Of a DNA stretch of 64,000 nucleotides, positions 57,101-64,000 are shown one piece after another. Location of the stretch: NCBI GenBank assembly GCA_948567375.1, contig OX419757.1, positions 33,232,001 to 33,296,000 on the forward strand. Direction: 5' to 3'. The DNA comes from Lunularia cruciata (taxonomy: Eukaryota; Streptophyta; Marchantiopsida; Lunulariales; Lunulariaceae). A model generated the notes under the pieces. It worked only from the letters and a program-made list of their open reading frames with translations, had not been told where the DNA came from and made no database searches. The position numbers were made by a program, and so were the translations under genes. Positions within the stretch are counted from its first letter, which is position 1; each line of letters begins with the position of its first letter.

Positions 57101-58982
57101 CTCCTTCAGAATCAGATTCCCAATAATCAGAAGATGGGGTATCTGAATGTGAAGTGTTGGTGGTGTTAGTCACAGGAACAGTGACTCTATGGTTTGATGG
57201 CCCAATCCTTAAGTACCCTTTGTGCCATCGATCAGTTGTGCGTGCTGCTCTCAACCATGGCCTCCCAAGAAGTAAGTCATAGCTTGAATCCTTCAAGACT
57301 TGGAAAGTCATGAGATTTTGAACTCCCATAACTGAAACTACCACCTTATCCATCACTCCTACTGGTCGAACTTGTTGCTTGTTTGCCATGCTCACCACAA
57401 ATGTTGAAGCTCTTGAGGGTATCATACCCAACTTCTTCATCAACCTTTCTGACATGGCATTCACTGCTGATCCTCCATCAACCAATGCATCCTTGATGTT
57501 GTGACCATTCACTCTCACATCAATCTTGGAGGCATATTCACAAGCTTCCCATGGTGCTGGCTTGGCATCCACCACCCCCATTGATATTGGAACTTTTGCC
57601 TTCTTCTTCTTCTTGCTCCTTGTAGAACTCAAACCACCTCTAAGCTCCTTTCTCAAGGTAGGGTTCAAAGCAATTAATTGGCCCACTGTGATGTTAGCCT
57701 TGTGACTACCAACATCCTCCAACACATTGTAGTTCCATTGTTGCTTGGAGATCAAGAAGTCCTCCATCCCCAACTTCTTCCTTGGAGTCTTTGTTGTTGA
57801 TGGTGTTGAGGTGCGAGTGCTCCTAGTAGACATAGGAGTATCCTTGCTTGAAGTAAATCCTTGAGAAGAGTGAACATCCTCTGCAAAACGAGCTCTCTTC
57901 TTCTCTTGTGCCAAAAGCTCCAAATTAGGACCCTTGGAGTTTGAGCACTCTCCCTTCTCATACTTGCTCTCAACCACATCTATGGATGCTATCCCCTTAC
58001 CTTTGTTGGGATTAGGAGCCACTTGGGTTTCACTACCTCCCTCTTTCCCTCTATTGGCTCCCTCATAACCCCTTCCTCCATGGTAAGTGGAATTTGGGCA
58101 ATTCCTTTGGATATGGCCTCTTCCCCCACAACCAAAACAATTTCTATCATTGAAATTGTTGGCTGGTTGGCCTCCTCTATATGGATGGTTTCCATAACTC
58201 CTAGGCCCTCTCCCTACATTCTGATCCACCTCTCTCTTCTCCCATAATTGCACCACATTGATCTTGAGATCCGCAAGTTGTTCTGTGATGGTTTGGAGTG
58301 GATCTTTTGGTGGAGGTGCAAGAACTGGAGCAACTACTACTTGTGGTGCAACCCTTGTCACCAAAGTATCAGAAGTTCCACCATACTTGTAGCCTTGAGG
58401 AGGATGCACAACCTCCTTCACCACCAAATCACTCTCATCCCCTTCCAAACTCTCCTCCATACGAATTGCGATCTTGATAGCTTCAACCTTGGAAGAAGGT
58501 TTCTCATATCTCACCTTGCTTCTAATTTGTGGTCTCAATCCTCCCACAAAATTCTTGGTGAGCATGGCCCCTATGCCAATCATTGTAGTCTCCACATCAT
58601 CCCCACCCTTCCTCAACACTATGCGAAATCTGGACTCCAATTTTTCCACTCTTTCCACATAGACTCTCACTTTCTCTCCATCTCCTTGCTTGAGAAATGT
58701 AACCTCACTCATCAATCTCTCATAACTCTCATCAGGAAGAAAGTTCTCAATGAGTGCTGAAGTCAAAGTCTCCCAAGACTCCTCTTCCCCCTCTCTCCTC
58801 TCTCTCTTTTGGTATTCTGACTCATACCATGTAAGTGCTGCATCCTCAAAGAAATCTGGTAATAATGAGGCCCACTCATTCTTCCTCCTCTCATTGTTTC
58901 CTATGCAAGCTCTCTTGAAGTCTCTCACAAAGGCCTCCACATCTTCTCCATCCTTGCCAAAGAAAACCGGAAGTTTCCCCAT
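54156..58982 (-). CDS. D2 gag-pol polyprotein (1,608 aa, intact)
   Basis: One frame. Gag is about residues 1-330 (MGKLPVFFGKDGEDVEAFV) with CCHC knuckle CFGCGGRGHIQRNC near 295. Protease is near 515-550 with ALVDGGSAVNAMSERL, a D-G-G-S site instead of D-T/S-G, and IGPSNHRV downstream. RT is about 780-1000 (RVCVDYKKLNAV, FKVMPFGLCNAPATFQ, catalytic FIDDFCVYG). RNase H is about 1065-1190 (ILYTDASNVAIG, IVTDHKALKYIF). Integrase has the HHCC block (HFAGKV...CKTCHVC), WGIDFVGPLN, LVSDRGGEF and NGLAERTNQT, and the GPF segment near the end. The start is the first Met after a purine-poor leader and matches D1. F-x-DD and D-G-G-S are the style of Athila/Tat relatives. No chromodomain or envelope-like ORF is seen. 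Confidence 0.95.
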   Translation of the reverse strand: MGKLPVFFGKDGEDVEAFVRDFKRACIGNNERRKNEWASLLPDFFEDAALTWYESEYQKRERREGEEESWETLTSALIENFLPDESYERLMSEVTFLKQGDGEKVRVYVERVEKLESRFRIVLRKGGDDVETTMIGIGAMLTKNFVGGLRPQIRSKVRYEKPSSKVEAIKIAIRMEESLEGDESDLVVKEVVHPPQGYKYGGTSDTLVTRVAPQVVVAPVLAPPPKDPLQTITEQLADLKINVVQLWEKREVDQNVGRGPRSYGNHPYRGGQPANNFNDRNCFGCGGRGHIQRNCPNSTYHGGRGYEGANRGKEGGSETQVAPNPNKGKGIASIDVVESKYEKGECSNSKGPNLELLAQEKKRARFAEDVHSSQGFTSSKDTPMSTRSTRTSTPSTTKTPRKKLGMEDFLISKQQWNYNVLEDVGSHKANITVGQLIALNPTLRKELRGGLSSTRSKKKKKAKVPISMGVVDAKPAPWEACEYASKIDVRVNGHNIKDALVDGGSAVNAMSERLMKKLGMIPSRASTFVVSMANKQQVRPVGVMDKVVVSVMGVQNLMTFQVLKDSSYDLLLGRPWLRAARTTDRWHKGYLRIGPSNHRVTVPVTNTTNTSHSDTPSSDYWESDSEGGASGVDTSMEEETSTEEDESESDSDVYPLCAMDFAPKPEVLKDPDKSPLTLEEVERRLSTLKYGPNVTKEEKVRFEEIFRKFIHVFAFSYKDLKEVTLEEHKIEVESHARPIRQKQRRISPPISLVVKEEIDKLKEAGFIFEVENSEWVSPIVIVKKKNGKLRVCVDYKKLNAVTKKDYYPLPFIDEILEEVAGHERYSFGDGYSGYNQIKIAPEHQQLTTFTTPWGTYAFKVMPFGLCNAPATFQRFMNKVFEPFIGKFVRDFIDDFCVYGSKEEHFEHLIKVLQRLDEANASLNPEKCIFGCEEGLLLGHIISKDGIAVDPEKVRKISDLPFPSSLTKLRQFLGMVGYYRRFIFSFSNKAYALTIYMKKGVDYMVILEDKEALKAFEELKQSLVVAPILAKPDWSKPFILYTDASNVAIGCTLSQLDQDGHDHPIAYASRQMVSAEKNYSVTEREGLAVIFGLKKFRHYLIGGKATIVTDHKALKYIFNKPNVEGRLARWMILLSEYDYTIEDRPGKKHANADLLSRAYDHDGDEPVDDSFPDEELMTISVTQEIPMEYKEIVDFVTRGNYPEGMHARERKALAARSRPYTMVEDILFHQGADGLLRRAVGKEESILLIKEFHEGLVCGGHFAGKVTAFKILDAGYHWRGIFKDCLDYCKTCHVCQAFARKSTSTLPLRSIPLLGPFEKWGIDFVGPLNRTPRNNRYIVVVTDYLTKWVEARPLRDKNEDEVGRFLYERIITRFGCPLELVSDRGGEFTGSITTAMLRHFSITHRVTTSYKPNSNGLAERTNQTLCMMLAKDAEMEGAKHHWDKRIHAVLWEYRTTMKTSTGYSPFQLVYGIESTLPIHFDLPTFQSIHRRLKKAQGSDAEKSRKDQLMELEEARAVAMVRVEQAQRKQKESYDKRQGKKKVEPFKEGDWVMLFDSIRFKRVQKKFLPKYFGPFIVEKVWGNYTYDLKELGGRHFDRIDHDKLKMYHRR

Positions 58983-59220
58983 CTTAACCCCTCACTATCT
59001 TTCTTTTCTCTCAAATTTTTTTTTTTCCTCTTTTCTTTTCTCTCACTCTATTACTAATAGAGTATATACATGACTAACACCATCTGAGAATAATCCACTC
59101 TAGGGAACACAAAAGGTTCAGGTTGCTCCAAGATTTCTATAGCAACATCAAATCCTAGAGTGCATATTAATCTAACTCTCATGGATAGTTTATCCATAAG
59201 TTGAAAGATTATCTCCATCA

Positions 59221-59718
59221 CTAATCTTGAGAACTAGCTGATGAAGGTGGTAGTATTTTTGTAGCTGTACTAAGACTCTCTCCAAGATCCTTCACCAAAG
59301 TTTCCAAAAGTGCTTTTACTCCACTACACTCATGTCTTTTTGGAAGTCCTTCAACTCCACAAACCTCACACAACTCTTTGGTCTTAGATCTTCTCCCTCC
59401 CAATCTTGGTGAAGAAGGTCCAACATGCAAACCCAAGTCAAGTAAGCCTCTCCTTTCCCTCAATCTCTTGCTCTCAAAGGTTAATGGACATGAACTTGCC
59501 TTATGTCCCTTCTCTCCACATAGAAAGCACTTAGACTCACTCTTTCCTCCAAGTGGTGTAGGTTTTTGGATCCTCTCAACACTCTCTTCAAATTCTATTG
59601 TAAACTCTCTTTTCCTCAAATCCACCCCTACAATCACCTCAAACCCTTGGGGAACCTTGCATAATCTCAATTTCCACTCTTGATGACCCTCCATGTTCCC
59701 AAAGATGAATCTAAACAC
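59221..59718 (-). CDS. D2 leader ORF with CCHC zinc knuckle
   Basis: 165 codons between the 5' LTR and gag. Contains CFLCGEKGHKASSCP (residues 83-97, C-x2-C-x4-H-x4-C) and a second Cys/His cluster CEVCGVEGLPKRHEC (residues 129-143). Upstream, D2 has a TGA where D1 has TGG in the same frame, so the ancestral ORF was longer and this start may be artificial. It is not gag, which has its own knuckle 240 codons into the next ORF. Perhaps an RNA-binding accessory protein; function unknown. Confidence 0.6.
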   Translation of the reverse strand: MFRFIFGNMEGHQEWKLRLCKVPQGFEVIVGVDLRKREFTIEFEESVERIQKPTPLGGKSESKCFLCGEKGHKASSCPLTFESKRLRERRGLLDLGLHVGPSSPRLGGRRSKTKELCEVCGVEGLPKRHECSGVKALLETLVKDLGESLSTATKILPPSSASSQD

Positions 59719-60531
59719 TCAAACATGCTTTTTGTTGATCTCAAACTTCTCATGCATGAGATCTCCACTCTGCAGAATTGACCCTTCCTCACAATGTCAC
59801 TCAAATCTCCCAACGAATATGTCACAGTCCTCTGAAATTTTCCACACTTGATCACAACTCTAGGGCGTCCCTCCCTGCAAAATTTTAGATCTTTTCATCG
59901 AGCCATTTGGCCTAGACACCTTTCTATTCAGCACCCATATTTCAGATTTGGTCTGAAAACCACCCCACTCACTTCAAAAACTCATAACGCACTGCGCAAA
60001 AATGATCTCTCTCTAATTTTTGTGGCACCAGGTAGGATACAATGCACTGAATTTTCTTGGAAATTTTCAGGACAATTCACTAAAAATTGAAGAAATGGCA
60101 GACTCTGTACAATTTTCCAGAGAGCATGCAGTTGCGGGAGCACTTTACCCTATCAACTTTCAAAAATTCTAGCCCAGTGCGCATAGAAGCTCTCTCAATA
60201 ATTTCAAGTGTGCTAACTGAAAGATAACCCAAGCTATCATGTGTAGAAATCTCAAGTCCAGATCTCAAACTTGAGATTTTGCCCAAAATCACCTTAATCC
60301 CCAAAATCTGCAATCCACCTCACACAATCTCTCCAATTCCTCTCATGTGTACAAGATGTACAAAATCACCTCAAAGACATCATAATGAACTACAGGGTAT
60401 ACAAATGGATCTTGGTTCTCTAACATAAGTTCAGCCCTCTCCTCTCCTAATGTTCTCTCCAAGTGAGCTCTCATAGCCTCCTTCTGCCTAATGTAGAATT
60501 GGACGCGGAACATTATCTTGCCTTCTAGAGA
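59719..60531 (-). other. D2 leader between primer site and knuckle ORF
   Basis: Short open stretches (60343-60576, 60080-60313 and 59667-59855, minus strand) that overlap or follow each other in different frames. The first, after the primer site, reads MFRVQFYIRQKEAMRAHLER and is also recognisable in D1 at 13880-13960, so it may be coding. No known domain. Confidence 0.4.
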
Positions 60532-60550
60532 GGTCCCGGCAACGGAACCA
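60532..60550 (-). other. D2 primer binding site (tRNA-Glu type)
   Basis: Minus strand TGGTTCCGTTGCCGGGACC, four T residues inside the 5' LTR edge. It is complementary to ...GGCAACGGAACCA, the 3' end of plant tRNA-Glu. Confidence 0.8.
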
Positions 60551-60554
60551 AAAA

Positions 60555-61233
60555 TGTGAGCCGGCCTGTCTCTCACTCAGGATGAACCTCTGATGGCTAT
60601 TATGGTAGCGCACCATGGACTAAGAAGGCAAGGAACCCCAACTCCATCATACTCCTCCAAGGCTAACACTCCAAGACTCAAGACATTGCTCACTAGAGAA
60701 CTCAATGAGAGAGAGATAGTTGCAAATGAAAGGATGATGAGTACCTCCTCACTCCTTGTTTATATACTTGTGAAATAGTTACGTACCAAAGTTACTAATT
60801 ACCGTAGTAACTCAAGTTACTAGACTAAAAGTCAAGTAAAGTCAAAAAGTAGAAAGGAATATCCATTCACATGGGCATATTCCCCTTATCTTGACCCAAC
60901 CACTAAAGCAAGGATTCCTTCACATGGGCTATCCTTGGACTAAAGAAGAATCCAAAACAAAAAGGCTTGCGGGCCCAAGAGTTCTCAACTCTTTCCCCAA
61001 AGCCAAACACCTAGGAATAATACCAAGTCAACACACTAAAATCCAAAATAGTGGTGCTCATCTTTTCTACTTCCTCTAAAGTAAGGTCCCATCTATCTTA
61101 GCTATGACTAACTTTAGCTAACCATGACTAATATAGAACCATCCTTTATCTCTATATAAATAATATCTCTTAAGTACTTGTAATACCAAGCTAAATATCA
61201 CAATACCACACACATGCACAAATGGGTGTTATA
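60555..61233 (-). repeat. D2 5' LTR
   Basis: 679 bp, partner of 53429-54107. A TATA box TATATAAA lies on the minus strand at 60759-60766, about 205 bp from the inner edge. Confidence 0.95.
60759..60766 (-). promoter_or_regulatory. TATA box in the D2 5' LTR
   Basis: TATATAAA on the minus strand upstream of the leader; the probable core promoter of the element RNA. Confidence 0.6.
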
Positions 61234-62690
61234 GTCTCACCATGCCAACGTGCTCTCGTCTGATCCTACTGGTTGGGACATAGGTTTCTACTCAACCCAT
61301 TTGCATCATGGTTCACCACTCTAGGTCTGTGAATAACCGTGAAATCATACTCCTGTAAAATCAAAGCCCATCGTGCAAGCTTCCTTGAAAGCTTGTCGGA
61401 CTCCATCAACCACTTCAGTGGCTGATGATCAGTGATGAGAGTGAAGGGGTTACCAAATAGGTAACATCAGAAATGTGCTACTGCCCAAACTATTGCCAAG
61501 CACTCTCCTTCATATGAACTATACTTTGCCTCCACTAAATTTTTGGAGCAACTAGCATAGGCCACCACAAACTCCTTCCCCTCATCATCATGTTGGGTGA
61601 GCACCGCTCCAAGCCCCCACATACTCCAATCAGTATGAACCTAAAATGGTTGCCCTCTTATTGGTCTCCTCAAAATAGGACTAGATGTCAACCTCTCATT
61701 GAGGTCTACAAAAGCTCTCTCCTACTTATCTCCCCAACACCACTCCTATGTAAGCTTTGTCAGCTTTGTCAAGGCCTTGGCAATGGCACTAAATCCTCTA
61801 ACATAACAACGATAGAAGTTTGCCAACCCAAGAAATGCTTACACTCTACTCACATCCATAGGCCAAGGAATATGTGCAATAGCCTCCACCTTGGTCTGCT
61901 AAACACCAAGTCCTCTAGGGTAGATAGTGTGACCCAAATACTCAACCTACTCATGGAAGAACCTACTCTTCCAAGGATGTAGTTTGAGTCCATGAGATCT
62001 CAACCTCTCAAACACCTCCAACAACTATCTCTCATGCTCCTCCACAGTAGTATTATAGACCAAAATGTCATCAATATAGCACCAAGTAAAATCCAATCCA
62101 GCTAGTATCCTATCCATGACCCTCTAGAACTCAGCAAGAGTGTTCTTTAACCCAAATGGTAAGAACCTCCACTAATATAACACATCCTTGCTGTGAGGAT
62201 CAATAGCCCAAAATGTTATCTTGGACTTATCCTCCTCACTAATCGGCAACTGATGATATCCTGCTTGAAGATCCAAAGTACTGAAGACCTTTGCATGCCC
62301 AATTGCTTCAAAAAACTCCTCCAGTGTAGACATGGCATATCAATCAGCCCTAGTCTGTCGATTGATAGGATGGTAATCTCCACACATTTATTTATCTGTG
62401 TAGTTGCCATGCATATCCTTCTTGGCTGGCATCATTGTTGTTGATGCATACTCTACATATGAAATCTCCACCAAACCAGCCTCAAAAAGGTCACTACTCT
62501 AGCTCTGAATCAATGTCCTCTCCTTATCACTATATCAATAAAGACATCAAAAACCTAATGTATTGCTAGTCAGCTCAATCCATATACCAGGTCTCTTCAA
62601 AGTACCCAAATCCTTCATACTGAAGGTAAAACAACTCATGTGGCTCCTCAAGAATCCCCAAATCCTCCGTCTTTCCTTGCTAATAAGCTT
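61234..62690 (-). pseudogene. A3 RT and RNase H (decayed)
   Basis: Reverse complement is collinear with A2 30600-31900 and A1 1-700. RNase H elements lie at 61340-61740 and RT blocks at 61750-62640. Many more stops and frame changes than A2. The RNase H tail and linker (61234-61340) that A2 lacks are present here and match A1 up to the D2 insertion. Confidence 0.82.
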
Positions 62691-62759
62691 AGGTCCAAGA
62701 TCTGGCTCCCAAGTATCCTCTATAACTATCGTAGGAGTGAAAGACATATGGACTGGCTG

Positions 62760-63720
62760 CTACACTGGGCCATTGGGAGCAATAGTGTCATGGCCCCGAC
62801 CACTAGAGGTCCCAACCTTTGTGTGAAAAACTCCCTCCACTTTGGCTGCAAGCTCCACACGTCCTCTAGCTGCATCCCAAGTGGACCAAGGGTGTAATTC
62901 AAGTAGCCCACGCTCACTTGGATGGACTCCAAGTAGACCACTATCCCTAGTAGCTACTAGTTGTGTCCCAAGAATACCATGTCCACTCAATCCATTGCCC
63001 CCATCATGTGCGTGAATCATCTCAATAGGCACACGGCTCACAAGTGTCCAAGTGGTGATGCCTATCAAGCGCATCCTATGTTGTTCTGCCAAGCCAAGGC
63101 TCACAATCCAAGTCAAACAATTCAAGTCCATAGCCTAACCTAACACTTGATGCCTGAATGCCTCTAACACTTATGGAACAGTGGTAGTACTAGTGCAAAT
63201 TGCTTGCTCTCTCTCATCGGTATTGGGCTCCACCAACTGCTGTAACCGTGAGTCCCAAACAAGTCTAGGTCCTCCCTTTCAAAAAGCATGAGAGCCTGGG
63301 AAACTCATGAGTGTGGGAAATGCGGCACTAAGTTGTCCAACTAGGTTCACCACTGCCATAGGTGACCTATTAGCTACTACCACTGTTTGAGATTGACGCC
63401 CAACATCCAAAATATCATCAAAAAAGATGTGGTCAAGTTGTTGAATCCCATCATAAGCACGTTGTAAAACCTATTTGGGTAAGAGGTTTGTCCACCAAAG
63501 ATGAAGATGATGAGCCCGTGATCCCACTCTGGTTGCATCAAACAATATAGCAAGTCCCATCCAAGAATGGACCTGATGTGTACTTGCCACCACTCTGGTG
63601 CGATAATCACCCCTCAAAGGAACGTTCTCCAAAAGGTAAGCTAGAGAAATAGCCTAATGAACTTGGAGATGTTGTAGTATCTATAACATCTCCCTAAACA
63701 CACCAGAACAAAGATCCTAA
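62760..63720 (-). pseudogene. A3 methyltransferase C-terminal half and linker
   Basis: Minus strand. It starts just after motif IV. Motif VI LAYLLENVPLRGDYR is near 63645-63600. The frame then continues without the A2 deletion into LFDATRVGSRAHHLHLWWTN (motif VIII, 63545-63490), and after one stop GRQSQTVVVANRSPMAVVNL reads through where A2 has a stop. Motif X MDLNCLTWIVSLGLAEQ begins at 63131. One 50-residue linker unit follows. It is independent evidence that the methyltransferase frame is real and family-wide. Confidence 0.85.
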
Positions 63721-63774
63721 AGACCAAAACCTCAAACAACTCATTGACAACTCATGTTTCAAACTCCAACATAT
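63721..63774. other. Junction between A3 (-) and A4 (+)
   Basis: About 54 bp of unassigned sequence between two oppositely oriented family A pieces. Neither LTR is present, so this is a rearrangement or deletion junction. Confidence 0.5.
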
Positions 63775-63908
63775 GTAGTGTTGGTGGAGCTAGTGGAGGT
63801 GCACTAGCTATAGATAGTGTTACCACGAGTGGAGATACCACTACATGAGGTGGTGTGGTACCAGGGTTTAATCCCATGGTGGAGTTCTTCTAGTGTTTGA
63901 GGCAGAAC
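63775..63908 (+). pseudogene. A4: family A gag fragment
   Basis: Plus strand, matches A2 26518-26650 (GTAGTGTTGGTGGAGCTAG to TTTGAGGCAGAAC). It covers the Ser/Gly/Ala-rich stretch before the gag core. A family D LTR interrupts it at 63909. Confidence 0.85.
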
Positions 63909-64000
63909 TGTAACACCCATATGTGCATGTGTGTGGTATTGTGATATTTAACTTGGTATTACAAGTACTTAAGAGATATTATTTATATAGAGATAAAGGA
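63909..64000 (+). repeat. Start of a third family D element (5' LTR, truncated by window end)
   Basis: TGTAACACCCATATGTGCAT and onward follows the family D LTR start (compare 20407) to the window end. It is inserted in A4 in + orientation. Confidence 0.88.

Larger units (their letters stand above)
53429..61233 (-). mobile_element. D2: young, apparently intact Athila/Tat-like gypsy
   Basis: 7.8 kb. LTRs 53429-54107 and 60555-61233 (679 bp each) look identical by eye apart from the terminal TGTTACA/TGTTATA. It has a tRNA-Glu-type primer site at 60532-60550, a leader ORF with a zinc knuckle, an uninterrupted gag-pol of 1,608 codons and a purine tract (54108-54120). The flanking duplication is GTCT (53425-53428 and 61234-61237). 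It was inserted into A3. All catalytic residues I can check are present, so it may be autonomous. Confidence 0.93.
51037..63720 (-). mobile_element. A3: family A copy lacking its 5' part, split by D2
   Basis: On the minus strand it starts near 63720 inside the methyltransferase (after motif IV), then linker with one 150-bp unit, RT, RNase H, integrase, PHD region, extra LTR-end copy and 3' LTR (51037-51573). D2 (53429-61233) interrupts it between RNase H and integrase. The flanks rejoin as GGCATGGTGAGAC|AGATGAGGAG, as in A1 near 692-712, with an AGAC duplication. Decayed, but independent of A2 in its damage. Confidence 0.88.

Noticed and set aside
58248-58760. 170-codon plus-strand ORF
   Set aside because: Antisense shadow of the D2 gag frame, which is intact on the minus strand.
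62226-62444. Minus/plus ORF pair around the A3 RT
   Set aside because: Both are explained by the decayed RT palm; no independent gene.
1-64000. CRISPR arrays, rRNA, canonical tRNA genes, bacterial operons
   Set aside because: No regularly spaced repeats with unique spacers, no rRNA cores and no full cloverleaf were seen; the content is eukaryotic plant transposons.

Overview
This is a stretch of large-genome plant DNA made almost entirely of nested retrotransposons. I see no convincing host gene, tRNA gene, rRNA gene or CRISPR array. The plant origin rests on Ty3/gypsy elements with chromodomains, an Athila/Tat-like gypsy, primer sites matching plant tRNA-iMet and tRNA-Glu, and a PIF/Harbinger relic. 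The AT-rich composition, scarce CpG and many CAA/CAG/CGA-to-stop changes fit heavily methylated, decaying repeats. Gymnosperm or fern is plausible, but I cannot name the species. Coordinates 40318-40517 are 200 Ns.

Five families are used below (names are mine). Family A is a gypsy element whose polyprotein carries a DNMT3-like cytosine-5 DNA methyltransferase between protease and reverse transcriptase, and a PHD finger at its C-terminus. Families B and C are chromoviruses (gypsy with an integrase chromodomain); B LTRs start TGTAATACC and C LTRs start TGTAACAATATGG. Family D is an Athila/Tat-like gypsy with 680-bp LTRs. Family E is an element of about 3.8 kb with a Gag-like coiled-coil protein and no visible polymerase.

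Layout: 1-2124 is a truncated A copy (A1, +). From 2125 to 22471 runs one old B element (B-outer, +), split by a complete second B (B-inner, 2329-8641), an E (E1, 8974-12760) and a decayed D (D1, 13152-21083). From 22472 to 37037 lies a C element (C1, -) split by the A copy that carries the methyltransferase (A2, +, 24319-33154, TSD AAATC). E2 (37097-40317) runs into the N gap. From 40518 to 46375 is older sequence with a Harbinger transposase relic, an AT-rich block and a LINE-like RT relic. From 46376 to 51036 is a second C element (C2, -), followed by a 5'-truncated A copy (A3, -, 51037-63720). A3 is split by a young, intact D element (D2, -, 53429-61233) with 679-bp LTRs that look identical except for one base and a 1,608-codon open gag-pol. 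The window ends with a short + strand A gag piece (A4) and the start of another D LTR.

The most interesting system is family A. In A2 the gag, protease and first half of the methyltransferase share one frame broken only by stop codons. A single 1-nt deletion near 29388 shifts to the frame used by the rest of the methyltransferase, RT and RNase H. A3 reads through that point without the shift and independently keeps the methyltransferase C-terminal half, the integrase and the PHD position. The inferred ancestor is Gag - zinc knuckles - protease - C5 methyltransferase - RT - RNase H - integrase - PHD.
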